Positions 16,771-25,647 are shown, numbered from the stretch's first letter. The stretch: DNA of 64,000 nt from Bacillota bacterium (GCA_023411575.1 JAEYOP010000039.1:1-64000), one strand, 5' to 3'. Numbers and translations are program-made. Notes: generated by a model not told the origin, from the letters alone.

Positions 16771-17835
16771 ATGAACGACAGACTCCGCCTGGTTTTGGCA
16801 ATAGGCCTGTTCACTCTATTGATGACTGCCTGCAGCCAGCAGGGAAAAGACGAGCAGCCGTCGACTGTTCAGGAGACTTCTTCCGTGACCGTGCAGACTC
16901 CCGCGCCTACCGCCCCGGAAGCCATAGCAGAGCCTGCGACGGCGGCCGAGGAGGGTTTTGTCCTTCCGCAGGAAGGAATACGGCCGGTCGCAGTTATGAT
17001 CGACAATGAAGGGACCAGGGTTCTGCCCCAGGGAGGACTGGACAAGGCGCAGATCATCTACGAGGTGATCGTGGAAGGCGGCGAATCCCGGTATATGCCT
17101 GTCTTCTGGGGGACGAATCCCGAGATGATAGGCCCTGTCAGGAGCTCCAGGGATTATTTCCTGGACTACAGCATGGAGCATGACGCCATCTATACCCATT
17201 TCGGGTGGAGCCCCAAGGCCAAGGCGGACATTTCCGCCCTGAAGATCAACAACATCAACGGGCTGTATGTCGGAACCGATGTGATCTGGGACTTGACAAA
17301 GGACAAGGGAAACTGGCAGGATTCCTACACTTCCATGGAAAAACTGCAGAAATATATCGCAAAGCTAAAATACCGGACCACAACGGAAACGAAGCTGCTT
17401 TTCCACTACAATCAAACCGATGTGGTGCCCGCGGATGGACAGAGCGCGAATAAAATCGTCCTGAAGTATTCCGCGTCCAACTTTTCCAGTTATGAATACG
17501 ACAGCTCGTCCGGCGTTTACAAGCGTTTCCGGAAAGGAAAGCCCCAGATGGAACGCGTCAGCGGCAAGCAGCTTACGACGAAGAACATTATTGTGCAGTT
17601 CACGCGCAATTCCGATATTAAGGGCGATACCAAGGGGCGCCAGGAAATGGACACCACCGGAAGCGGCAAGGGGTATTTCATTACGGACGGCAAGGCGATC
17701 GAAATAAAATGGTCCAAGGAATCCAGAAAGGCGCAGACGGTCTATACGGACAAGAACGGCAGCCGGATCGCGCTGAACCGGGGACAGACCTGGATCCAGG
17801 TGATGCCTGTGAATGCAAAGGTAACCATGGAATAA
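16771..17835 (+). CDS. DUF3048 domain lipoprotein (YerB-like)
   Basis: 354 residues. N-terminal lipoprotein signal with lipobox LMTAC (Cys near residue 21), an Ala/Pro/Thr-rich linker (about 30-65) and a DUF3048 region beginning RPVAVMIDNEGTRV, with EVIVEGGESRYMPVFWG and GPVRSSRDYF. Homologue YerB of B. subtilis is a cell-envelope lipoprotein of unclear role. GGGAGG precedes the ATG at 16771. It is divergent from the Bce-like operon and could share control with it. Confidence 0.88.
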   Translation: MNDRLRLVLAIGLFTLLMTACSQQGKDEQPSTVQETSSVTVQTPAPTAPEAIAEPATAAEEGFVLPQEGIRPVAVMIDNEGTRVLPQGGLDKAQIIYEVIVEGGESRYMPVFWGTNPEMIGPVRSSRDYFLDYSMEHDAIYTHFGWSPKAKADISALKINNINGLYVGTDVIWDLTKDKGNWQDSYTSMEKLQKYIAKLKYRTTTETKLLFHYNQTDVVPADGQSANKIVLKYSASNFSSYEYDSSSGVYKRFRKGKPQMERVSGKQLTTKNIIVQFTRNSDIKGDTKGRQEMDTTGSGKGYFITDGKAIEIKWSKESRKAQTVYTDKNGSRIALNRGQTWIQVMPVNAKVTME

Positions 17836-17918
17836 TCTCTAAAATTTGTGTTTATCTTTATACTGGTGGGTATAAATAAACCAATAAAAATTTTGATTGT
17901 GAAAGGATGGTCGGATTT

Positions 17919-18254
17919 ATGAAGAAGTTGTGGAGATGCAGTGTGTGCGGATATGTTCATCAGGGAGACGAGGCCCCGGATGCATGCCCGAAGTGTGGCG
18001 CGCCCAAGGAAAAATTCCAGGGATTGAGCGCCGAGGACGCGGAGAAAATATATAAATCGGACAGGACCAATGACATTCACATGGAATTGGTTACGCTTGC
18101 CGGCAGGATCGCCGCTTTGGCCCAGGAGGGAATCGATTTGAACCTGGACCCGCCCTGTGTCGCCCTGTTCAAAAACGCCCTGCAGGAATCCTGGGTAATC
18201 AAGCAGAGGTCAAAGGCCGAGATGGAAGGCCACATGAAAAAGGGTAAATGGTAA
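17919..18254 (+). CDS. Rubredoxin-like domain protein with helical C-terminus
   Basis: About 111 residues. N-terminal rubredoxin-type knuckles WRCSVCGYVHQGDEAP and CPKCGAPKEKF give a Cys4 iron or zinc site. The remaining 75 residues are helical and contain DIHMELVTLAGRIAAL and ESWVIKQRSKAEMEGH. It resembles the rubredoxin part of rubrerythrin-like proteins, but the diiron four-helix domain is too short to be complete. The ATG at 17919 is better spaced from AAAGGA than the one at 17907. Role is likely redox or metal-related. Confidence 0.75.
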   Translation: MKKLWRCSVCGYVHQGDEAPDACPKCGAPKEKFQGLSAEDAEKIYKSDRTNDIHMELVTLAGRIAALAQEGIDLNLDPPCVALFKNALQESWVIKQRSKAEMEGHMKKGKW

Positions 18255-18351
18255 GAAGACAAATGGCAAAAAGGCGGGTGCGAATCGTAATATAATTCTA
18301 TATCATCCATTAAATTTCCAGTATTGTATTAAATGGAATCCTGATACATGA

Positions 18352-18380
18352 TTGACATCCATTAACATTTATGCTAGCAT
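18352..18380 (+). promoter_or_regulatory. Strong sigma-A promoter of the GreA-like pair
   Basis: Consensus TTGACA (18352-18357), a 17-bp spacer and TAGCAT (18375-18380). Transcription should begin near 18387, just at the hairpin that follows. Confidence 0.75.
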
Positions 18381-18388
18381 ATATCTAG

Positions 18389-18420
18389 AGGCATTTCGCA
18401 GCTGCTGCTGCGAAGTGCCT
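18389..18420 (+). promoter_or_regulatory. 5'-terminal mRNA hairpin of the GreA-like operon
   Basis: AGGCATTTCGCAGC, loop TGCT, GCTGCGAAGTGCCT: a 14-bp stem with one wobble. It is not followed by a T run, so it is unlikely to be a terminator; it would sit at the very 5' end of the transcript, about 63 nt before the start codon. Confidence 0.7.
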
Positions 18421-18483
18421 TATCGTTTACTTGGGGATATGTAATTTAATACCAAAAAAATTATGGCATAAAGGGAGATGGAA

Positions 18484-19005
18484 ATGTGTAAAGAATCAAT
18501 ATCCAGGAGAATGTTTGAGTTTCTTTCCAACCACATCATGGAGGTGGAAAGGCGGAAAAGCGTACTGATCGGGGAGTACTACAGGGAAAAGGCGGAAGAG
18601 GCTATGGAGGTCGAGAGCTTTTTCAGGGAGTACGTAAAGGCGGTGAATCAGTTCCTGAGTACGGTGGAAGTCGGAAAAGGCGGCGATGAGCACTGCCCGA
18701 TTGTCATTATCGGGAGCACCGTGGAGGTACAGGACCTGGATGACCCTGAAACGTACCGGTACCGTATCGTATACCCCTACTCCAAAAAGGCGGATGCGAA
18801 AATAGACGACGCATCGTGCCTGTCGCCCCTGGGAAGGGCATTATTGCTCAACCGCATCAACCAGCAGGTAAATATCAGCATTCCGGCAGGAGAGCTGCGC
18901 TATGTCATAAAAAAGATTACTGTGCACGAGCAGCCGGTTTCCGGGCACAAGGAAACACAGAAGCTCACCAGTGTATCTTCAGCCAGCGTTGACCTGACAA
19001 TATAA
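18484..19005 (+). CDS. GreA/GreB C-terminal-domain protein, copy 1
   Basis: 173 residues. The central part (CPIVIIGSTVEVQDLD through CLSPLGRALLLNRINQQVNISIP) matches the FKBP-like C-terminal domain of GreA/GreB transcript-cleavage factors. The N-terminal 65 residues are helical but shorter than the GreA coiled coil, and I do not find its acidic-tip pattern. A Ser/Thr-rich tail follows. Such proteins bind near the RNA polymerase secondary channel, as in Rnk. The ATG at 18484 is 6 nt from GGGAG. The second copy follows 22 bp later. Confidence 0.75.
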   Translation: MCKESISRRMFEFLSNHIMEVERRKSVLIGEYYREKAEEAMEVESFFREYVKAVNQFLSTVEVGKGGDEHCPIVIIGSTVEVQDLDDPETYRYRIVYPYSKKADAKIDDASCLSPLGRALLLNRINQQVNISIPAGELRYVIKKITVHEQPVSGHKETQKLTSVSSASVDLTI

Positions 19006-19027
19006 AGCTCCATCCGGAGGGTTCACC

Positions 19028-19501
19028 ATGGGAAGCAGAATTTTTTTGACCAGACCTGTTTTTGAATGGCTCATCGAGCAGCTGGTCTTTATTGAAGAAA
19101 ATGCGGATGAGCTGGCCGATTTTTATTATCTGGACCTCCCGGAGGAACAGAAAAAAATAAAACAGTTCTTTGCGGAGTACAGCAGAAAAATCGAATCGGA
19201 GCTGGAAAGAGTCGATGTTGTAAGTGCTGCCGGACAGTTCGGCTCCGCCGGGCAGCTGAACGAATTTCCCTTTATTATTATCGGGAGCCGGGTCCGGCTG
19301 GCAAGTCCGGGCAATAACGACGGCATGACCTTAAAAGTGATCCATCCCGTCCAGAAAAGTACAAACGGGCGCGGCGGCGAAGTGACCTATTTGTCCGCTT
19401 TAGGCAAGGAATTGCTGTTGAAGGAAGTAGGAAGCGAAGTTGCGGTCAGCCTGCCCGAAGGCGCGGGACAATACCGGGTGGAATCCGTCAAGCTCCTGTG
19501 A
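19028..19501 (+). CDS. GreA/GreB C-terminal-domain protein, copy 2
   Basis: 157 residues with the same layout as the gene before it: a helical N-terminal part (about 1-70) and the GreA-C-like segment FPFIIIGSRVRL ... YLSALGKELLLKEVGSEVAVSLP. The two proteins align over their whole length but have diverged strongly, so the duplication is old. CCGGAGG precedes the ATG. Inferred role: RNA polymerase-binding regulator; no catalytic acidic tip is seen. Confidence 0.72.
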   Translation: MGSRIFLTRPVFEWLIEQLVFIEENADELADFYYLDLPEEQKKIKQFFAEYSRKIESELERVDVVSAAGQFGSAGQLNEFPFIIIGSRVRLASPGNNDGMTLKVIHPVQKSTNGRGGEVTYLSALGKELLLKEVGSEVAVSLPEGAGQYRVESVKLL

Positions 19502-19530
19502 TCCGATCCGCAACGCGTATGCATGGGGTG

Positions 19531-20421
19531 TTACAGGGTTGAAATAGGGTAGTACAGGTCGCATTCGCAGTACTGCCTGCTGCATTTTGCATAATTGATC
19601 TGTTCGAAACTGAAGCGCTCCTGCAGGTCAAATCGAATCGTGGGCATCCAGGTTTCAAAGACATAAGTCCAGATCGCTCCCAGCGTTTTTGAGGAGATAT
19701 CTTCCGGGCGGTGCGGCCCCATATAGGTGAAAACGCCGTATTTATGGGGCTTGATCCGCTTCACCTCCATACCGGGCGGGATAATGCTGTTCTGATCCAC
19801 TTTAACGGAGGGCCGATACCAGGTAAACCCCCGGTCGGGTTCGGGAACCAGGGTATAGCCGATATAGACGTCCTTTTCCACCGGATTGATGATTTTCGGC
19901 CGTTCCAGGTAGAAAAAATCGACTCCGTACTTGTTTGCCGTCTGGTTTATCCTGTTGTCTTCATGAAAAATCCGGTATTCGGGGCCTGCGATGGAAAAGG
20001 CCGGCAGTATGGTGGTCGACCGATAGAACACCAGGCCCTCGCCGGCGCAGTTCATAAAATCCGCGTTAAACCGGTCCAGAATCTTCAAGGCGCAGGGATT
20101 CCTGCGCCATTTTGCCGGGGTCGTATCGAACTCTTCCTTGAATACCCGGTTATAGGTCCTTTCACAGCCGAAGGAATACCGGGAGGAGATGAATTCGATG
20201 CTGTTCCTTTCATTCAGCAGATCGCCCAGGGAAAGGGCGATCCTCCTCCGGCGGACATATTCCATCAGCCCCGTGGAGGTGGCGCCTTTCCAGATCCGCA
20301 GCAGGTGAAACTTGGAAATGTTCACGTTTTCCGAAATGCAGTCCAGGTTAAGCGGCTCCAGGAGGTTCGCCTCAATATATTCGGTGGTGTCCTTGATGAT
20401 TTTCAGAATATAATTGTCCAT
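19531..20421 (-). CDS. AraC-family regulator with GyrI-like effector domain
   Basis: 296 residues. An N-terminal AraC-type double helix-turn-helix (about 8-105: LNLDCISENVNISKFHLLRIW, then FGCERTYNRVFKEEF). The C-terminal half resembles GyrI/BmrR-like ligand-binding domains (YIGYTLVPEPDRGFTW, GVFTYMGPH). This Rob/SoxS-like layout often controls drug or stress responses. The ATG at 20421 is preceded by GGTGAAA. It is divergent from the nucleotidyltransferase and UvrA-like genes, with a perfect inverted repeat between them. Confidence 0.82.
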   Translation of the reverse strand: MDNYILKIIKDTTEYIEANLLEPLNLDCISENVNISKFHLLRIWKGATSTGLMEYVRRRRIALSLGDLLNERNSIEFISSRYSFGCERTYNRVFKEEFDTTPAKWRRNPCALKILDRFNADFMNCAGEGLVFYRSTTILPAFSIAGPEYRIFHEDNRINQTANKYGVDFFYLERPKIINPVEKDVYIGYTLVPEPDRGFTWYRPSVKVDQNSIIPPGMEVKRIKPHKYGVFTYMGPHRPEDISSKTLGAIWTYVFETWMPTIRFDLQERFSFEQINYAKCSRQYCECDLYYPISTL

Positions 20422-20438
20422 CTTTTCACCAATTCCAT

Positions 20439-20482
20439 CTGAGAACCTGTTTAGCATCTGTTGGCGCTAAACAGGTTCTCAG
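20439..20482. repeat. Perfect 17-bp inverted repeat in the divergent AraC/nucleotidyltransferase region
   Basis: The arms are 20439-20455 (CTGAGAACCTGTTTAGC) and 20466-20482, its exact reverse complement, with a 10-nt spacer. It lies just behind the AraC start and upstream of a TATAAT at 20517-20522 that precedes the nucleotidyltransferase. It may be an operator or an mRNA leader hairpin. Confidence 0.65.
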
Positions 20483-20594
20483 CAATTTTTGTCCTGTATT
20501 CAAAAAAACGGTGTAGTATAATTCTACCATTACCGGGAAGGGAGAACAAGTGTTTTGTCGCCCGGGAGACAGAGGAAACAGGGAGGCGGTCCGG

Positions 20595-21509
20595 ATGGAA
20601 GAAAAGCTGCAATCCGAACTGAAAGAGCGGTATATGGCCGCGACGGAGGGTTTTATCGACAATATACGGGACGATCCGAACGTCATTGCCGCAATTGTCG
20701 GCGGAAGCCTGGCCTATGACATGGTCTGGGAAAAAAGCGACATCGACATGACGCTGATCGTCCGCGACCAGCTGTTGAAAAAGCAGGAATATTGCATTAT
20801 GGAAGACGGCATAACCATCAATGTCTACCTGATGCAGCGAAGCGCCTTCAAGAGGGGAATGGAAAGGAATATCGGCGGTTCGATGCACCAGTCCTACTTT
20901 GCGAAAGGGAAAATGGTCTATTCGACGGACGACAGCCTGTACGACTATTTTGAAGAGATCAGGACCATCGGCGGCGACGACGTCGCGCTATCCATGCTGT
21001 ATTCGGCCAGCGAATTGATCAGCCAGCGCGACAAGTGCATGAAATGGCTCACTGTCCGGAAGGACCCGCTTTATGCGCAGTATTACCTGCTCAAGGCGGC
21101 TGAAGTCATAGCAAGAATGGAAGTTTGCCTGAACAGGGAGCCCTTCGGCCGGGACTCCATACAGAGAGCCGTGGAACTGAATCCGGAGGTGCTCAATCCG
21201 ATTTATTCCGATCCGATGTCCCACCATATGAGCGAGGAAGAGATCCGGGGCGGCATCCGGCTGATCGACGAGTACCTGGTCCGGCGGATGGAAGTGTATA
21301 AACAGCCTGTGCTGGACTTTATGGCCGACCAGGAAGTGAAGACGATGACACTGATTTCGAACTATTTCCATTCGGAAGGTCACTTTTTGATCGAGGTATT
21401 TGACTATCTGTCAGAACAGGGAGTGATTGAAAAGGTGTCGCAAACCATCCGAATCACGCCGAAAAGCAGGATGGCCATGGAGGAGATCGGCTATTTGTAC
21501 GTGCCGTGA
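20595..21509 (+). CDS. Nucleotidyltransferase-fold protein
   Basis: 304 residues. The region IVGGSLAYDMVWEKSDIDMTLIV has the GGS and DxD signature of the Pol-beta nucleotidyltransferase superfamily, to which antibiotic adenylyltransferases belong. The C-terminal part is helical and ends in a winged-helix-like segment (FDYLSEQGVIEKVSQTIRITPKSR). Substrate unknown. The start is placed at 20595 behind GGGAGG. It lies 54 bp ahead of the UvrA-like gene in the same direction, so the two may work together. Confidence 0.7.
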   Translation: MEEKLQSELKERYMAATEGFIDNIRDDPNVIAAIVGGSLAYDMVWEKSDIDMTLIVRDQLLKKQEYCIMEDGITINVYLMQRSAFKRGMERNIGGSMHQSYFAKGKMVYSTDDSLYDYFEEIRTIGGDDVALSMLYSASELISQRDKCMKWLTVRKDPLYAQYYLLKAAEVIARMEVCLNREPFGRDSIQRAVELNPEVLNPIYSDPMSHHMSEEEIRGGIRLIDEYLVRRMEVYKQPVLDFMADQEVKTMTLISNYFHSEGHFLIEVFDYLSEQGVIEKVSQTIRITPKSRMAMEEIGYLYVP

Positions 21510-21563
21510 ACCCTGGCGGGAACCTGCCGAGGAGCGGAATTACAGGAAGGAGAATAGAAAGAA

Positions 21564-24431
21564 ATGTCAGTCAGAACAACCATTGAAATCTCCGGCGCGA
21601 AGCAAAACAATCTCAAGAACATCTCCGTGGAAATCCCGAGGGATAAGCTGACGGTCATCACGGGCGTGTCGGGCTCCGGCAAATCCTCCCTGGCATTCGA
21701 CGTGATCTACGGAGAGGGTCAAAGGCGTTTTCTGGACTCCATCTCCAACTTTGCGAAGAGCCGGATCAGTCAACTGAAAAAAGCAAAGGTGGATTATGTG
21801 CGGGGCCTGTCGCCCGTGATCGCCATCGAACAGAAAAAGGGCAACAACAATCCCAGATCGACGGTGGGCACCGTAACGGATATCAATGATTACATGAGGC
21901 TCCTGTTTTCAGCGGCGGGCACCGGCCGATGCCACGAATGCGGCCACCCGCTCAGGCAGCTGTCCGCCGCGCAGATGGCGGAGCGGATCGCATCGCTGCC
22001 CTCCGGTACGGTGATTGAGCTGCGCGCGCCGGTTTACCGGATCTACGGGGAAGACTACGACTATACTTTTAACAGGCTCCGGGAAAAGGGATACAAAAAC
22101 CTGATGGTGGACGGAGAACCGTTTTCACTGGCGGAAAAAAGGGAACTGGACGAATCGAAGGAATACCGGATCGAACTGGTCATTGACCGCTTTACCTTGA
22201 AAAACGACAGCTACATCCAGTTGACAAAGTCTATTGAGGCTGCCATGCTGGCGTTGGAGGAGGACATCATGATCAAGGCCGAGGTGGTCGGCGGAGTAGA
22301 CAAGGCCTTCTATGAAGGGTTTGCCTGCCCGGAGCACCATTATGCGCTCTGCGAAATGCAGCCGTTCCACTTTTCCTTCAATACGCCGGCAAGCGCCTGC
22401 CATACGTGTATGGGCGTCGGTATGTCCTATGTGGTGGAGCCCCGTTTCCTGATCGTCGCTCCTGAAAAAAGCATAAACAAGGGGGCATTGAAAAATACCG
22501 TTTATAACCCGTCGGGGAAGGACAGCTACCGGACGGTCATGATGTACAGCCTGTCGCAGAAGTACAACTTCAGCCTGGACACTCCGTTCAACGAGCTTCC
22601 GAAGCATATCCACGACATTCTTTTCTACGGAACCAAGGGAGAGGTGGTTCCGATGCTGCAGCCCCCCTTCTCGCAGAAGCGAAACTGGATCACCGGCCGC
22701 GACAGGCCCTTCTGGGGCTTCGTGCATGAAATGGAGAGCTGGTACAAGCATTACATCCGGAGGTCCTCTACCACGGAAGCATTTGAACCGACCTTCATCA
22801 AAGAGTGCATGATCGAAAAGATCTGCCCCGAATGCAACGGCGCAAGGCTGAAAAAGCAGAGGCTGTCGGTTACGGTCGGCGGCAGGAACATCGATCAGCT
22901 CAGCAGGATGCAGCTGCCGGAACTGTTGGAATTTCTTCATTCCCTGAGCTTTGAGGAGGAAATCCGGGATGTGGCGACCTCCGTTATCCGGGAGATCAGC
23001 AATCGGCTGGAGCTCCTGATCGACATCGGCCTTCATTATATCAACCTCGGCAGGCGGAGCGACAGCATCTCGGGCGGCGAAATGCAGCGGATCAAGATGT
23101 CCACCCAGATCAGCAGCGAGCTGATGGGAATGCTGTATGTAATGGATGAACCGAGTATCGGGCTTCATCCCCGGGACTCCGGAAGAGTCATCGAAACAAT
23201 GCGGAAATTGAGGGATATCGGCAATACGGTCATTGTTGTGGAGCACGATGTGGATACGATCCGGGCGGCGGACCATATCATCGAAATCGGTCCGGGCCCC
23301 GGGGTACACGGCGGAAACATCGTGGCTTCCGGCGCGATCGGGGACATCATGGCGGAGCCCGCCTCCGTCACGGGCCGCTACTTATCCGGAGCGGCCCGTA
23401 TCCCGGTCCCGAAGAAGCGAAGAAACCTTGGGGACACGTTTCTGTCTATCCAGGGGGCCCGGGAAAACAACCTGAAGGATGTGGACCTGGATATCCCGCT
23501 GGGCGTGTTTATCTGTATAACCGGCGTATCCGGCTCAGGCAAGAGCTCCCTGATCAACGAGATCCTGTACAAGCAGTTGAAGGTGGACAAGACGGGGGCC
23601 CGTATTGTGGCCGGCGAGCACGACTTCCTTTTTGGCGCGGAGCTGATCAACAGTGTCATCAACATTGACCAGACGCCGATCGGAAGAAACAGCAAATCCA
23701 ACCCCGCCACCTATATAGGGATCTATGACAAGATCCGCGAACTGTTTGCCATGCAGCCGGAGGCCGTTGCCCGCGGGTACCGGGAGATCGACTTCAGCCT
23801 GACCCACGCCAACGGGACCCGCTGCGAGCACTGCGCCGGCGACGGCATCATCGTGACCAGCCTCCAGTTCATGGCCGATATTGAAACCGTCTGCCCGGTC
23901 TGCAAGGGAATGCGTTTTTCGGAGGAAGGGCTCGAGATCAAATATAAGCGGAAGAGCATCGCCGAGGTGCTGGAAATGACGGTGGAAGAAGCGCTCGTCT
24001 TCTTCGGGGACAATACTTATCTCAAGCACAAGCTCGGCATTATGAACGAGCTGGGGCTGGGATACATGTGCCTCGGGCAAAGCTCGACGACGCTTTCCGG
24101 GGGAGAAGCGCAGCGGATTAAACTGGCGTATGAACTATCGAAGATCAAGCGGGGAGCGCACAACCTGTATATCCTTGACGAGCCTACGACGGGCCTTCAC
24201 CTGTCCGACATCCAGAAGCTGCTGGATTGCTTGAACAAGCTTGTAGACAAGGGACATTCGGTGCTGGTGATCGAGCATCATCTGGACGTGATCAAATCGG
24301 CGGACTATATCATCGATATGGGGCCGGAAGGCGGCAACCAGGGCGGGCTCGTCGTGGCGGAGGGTACGCCGGAGCAGGTGGCCCGGGTGGAGAAATCCTA
24401 TACGGGCAGGTTCCTGCGGGAGGTATTATGA
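21564..24431 (+). CDS. UvrA-family ABC ATPase (paralogue)
   Basis: 955 residues with two ABC ATPase halves: Walker A GVSGSGKSS at about 34-42 and again near 653, signature motifs ISGGEMQRIK (about 502) and LSGGEAQRIK (about 842). Zinc-finger Cys pairs occur (CHECGH, CHTCMG, CPECNG, CEHCAG, CPVCKG). The region after the first Walker A that corresponds to the UvrB-binding domain is present. No uvrB or uvrC is adjacent and it sits with a resistance-type nucleotidyltransferase and an AraC regulator, so I read it as a second UvrA rather than the housekeeping copy, but cannot prove this. Confidence 0.85.
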   Translation: MSVRTTIEISGAKQNNLKNISVEIPRDKLTVITGVSGSGKSSLAFDVIYGEGQRRFLDSISNFAKSRISQLKKAKVDYVRGLSPVIAIEQKKGNNNPRSTVGTVTDINDYMRLLFSAAGTGRCHECGHPLRQLSAAQMAERIASLPSGTVIELRAPVYRIYGEDYDYTFNRLREKGYKNLMVDGEPFSLAEKRELDESKEYRIELVIDRFTLKNDSYIQLTKSIEAAMLALEEDIMIKAEVVGGVDKAFYEGFACPEHHYALCEMQPFHFSFNTPASACHTCMGVGMSYVVEPRFLIVAPEKSINKGALKNTVYNPSGKDSYRTVMMYSLSQKYNFSLDTPFNELPKHIHDILFYGTKGEVVPMLQPPFSQKRNWITGRDRPFWGFVHEMESWYKHYIRRSSTTEAFEPTFIKECMIEKICPECNGARLKKQRLSVTVGGRNIDQLSRMQLPELLEFLHSLSFEEEIRDVATSVIREISNRLELLIDIGLHYINLGRRSDSISGGEMQRIKMSTQISSELMGMLYVMDEPSIGLHPRDSGRVIETMRKLRDIGNTVIVVEHDVDTIRAADHIIEIGPGPGVHGGNIVASGAIGDIMAEPASVTGRYLSGAARIPVPKKRRNLGDTFLSIQGARENNLKDVDLDIPLGVFICITGVSGSGKSSLINEILYKQLKVDKTGARIVAGEHDFLFGAELINSVINIDQTPIGRNSKSNPATYIGIYDKIRELFAMQPEAVARGYREIDFSLTHANGTRCEHCAGDGIIVTSLQFMADIETVCPVCKGMRFSEEGLEIKYKRKSIAEVLEMTVEEALVFFGDNTYLKHKLGIMNELGLGYMCLGQSSTTLSGGEAQRIKLAYELSKIKRGAHNLYILDEPTTGLHLSDIQKLLDCLNKLVDKGHSVLVIEHHLDVIKSADYIIDMGPEGGNQGGLVVAEGTPEQVARVEKSYTGRFLREVL

Positions 24432-24433
24432 CA

Positions 24434-24479
24434 AAAACCCGGCTGATCCCGGAAAACGGAAGGATCAGCCGGGTTTTTT
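24434..24479. terminator. Terminator between uvrA-like and Tad-like genes
   Basis: AAAACCCGGCTGATCC and GGATCAGCCGGGTTTT form a perfect 16-bp stem. A and T tracts on both sides make it usable in both directions for the convergent genes. Confidence 0.9.
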
Positions 24480-24500
24480 GCGAGAACTGGCGAGAGTTGT

Positions 24501-25571
24501 TTACTTGGACAGCTTCTGCACACGAAGGCCGAAGTCGGCGTTTGCATCATAGGTGACCTCGCCGTAGCCCACGTTGAAGTCTTCCAGGAACCGGCCTTCG
24601 AACCAGAAGCTTTCCCCATAGCTGTTCTTGTGCACTTTTTGGAGGAAGAAGCCGGCAAACCCGATGATCTTAATCGATACATTGCCGCTGGTGCTGGTAT
24701 CCCGCTTGAGCATCGACTGTACGACGGGAATCAGCATGACTCTTCCGTCGCCCAGCTTTGCCTTGGTATAGTCCGTGTTGGGATCCTTGGAGATCCTTTT
24801 CGCAAAGGCGTCGACGGATTCCCTTCCACCGCTGGAAGGGCCGAGGTAGTACATTTTCTGGTTGATGGTGAAAGTCTTGTGATAGCCGTTTTCCAGCCAG
24901 TAGATATAATTGGAGAAGTTGGTGTTCTGCTCTATGTATACGTTCATGTAGTCGAATTGGTACGGATACGGGTTGGAGATCGGATAATTTTTGTATACGG
25001 AATCGGTGCGGTAATCGTTGGGGTAAGAATAGTCGCTTGGATAACCCGTCTTGTTCGATGCGGTTTTCGGGAAGTCCAGGAAGTCTCCGGAACCATACAT
25101 TCGCATGACATATACATGGTCGAAATCAAAAGCGGCGGGTTTGGGGATGACAAAAGGCACGATCCAGGGCACGCTGCCCGCAACGCCCACACTGGCGGTC
25201 GCGTCCGCGGACAGGACATTTTCCTCTACCCCCAGCAATTTGCCGAAGAAGGTGGGCTCCGTCCGGTTGATCCCCACCGAAACGGACTTTTTGTCCGCTG
25301 CGACCTTGACGACGGTCGTGTCTCCTGTTTTGCCGTTGCCTGCGGCATAGCTCTTTGCGGCCGTATCGGCCTGGACCGAAGAATCCGGCAGTTCCATGGC
25401 TCCGGCCAGTGCGGCAGCGTCGGCCGCATTCTGCAGATCCGCTTTTGTAAGCGACATCATTCCCACGTCGATGACGATAGCGGCAAAGCCCAATATGGCT
25501 ACCATCAGCAAGGCAACCATGATCAGGGACTGGCCGTTATTTCTTTTTAACAGTGAATTCAGCTTTTTCAT
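24501..25571 (-). CDS. TadE/TadG-like pilus-assembly or secreted protein
   Basis: 356 residues. The N-terminus NNGQSLIMVALLMVAILGFAAIVIDVG is the Tad/TadG-type membrane anchor, followed by KADLQNAADAAALAGAMEL, the signature of Flp-pilus assembly TadG-like proteins. The rest is an extracytoplasmic domain rich in Tyr, Asn and Asp. No other tad genes (prepilin, CpaF ATPase, TadB/C) are in the window, so it is an orphan here. GGAGGG precedes the ATG. Confidence 0.85.
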   Translation of the reverse strand: MKKLNSLLKRNNGQSLIMVALLMVAILGFAAIVIDVGMMSLTKADLQNAADAAALAGAMELPDSSVQADTAAKSYAAGNGKTGDTTVVKVAADKKSVSVGINRTEPTFFGKLLGVEENVLSADATASVGVAGSVPWIVPFVIPKPAAFDFDHVYVMRMYGSGDFLDFPKTASNKTGYPSDYSYPNDYRTDSVYKNYPISNPYPYQFDYMNVYIEQNTNFSNYIYWLENGYHKTFTINQKMYYLGPSSGGRESVDAFAKRISKDPNTDYTKAKLGDGRVMLIPVVQSMLKRDTSTSGNVSIKIIGFAGFFLQKVHKNSYGESFWFEGRFLEDFNVGYGEVTYDANADFGLRVQKLSK

Positions 25572-25647
25572 GATAATCCCTCCGTAACACCCTGCTTCCG
25601 GGGGCGGCGCGCAACATATCTATCCTATTTTCCATGGTTCTATTTTC

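Noticed and set aside
22125..23309. 394-codon open frame on the minus strand inside the uvrA-like gene
   Set aside because: Antisense shadow of a GC-rich gene: no SD, His/Pro/Arg-rich composition and no recognisable domain, while the plus strand has clear UvrA motifs.
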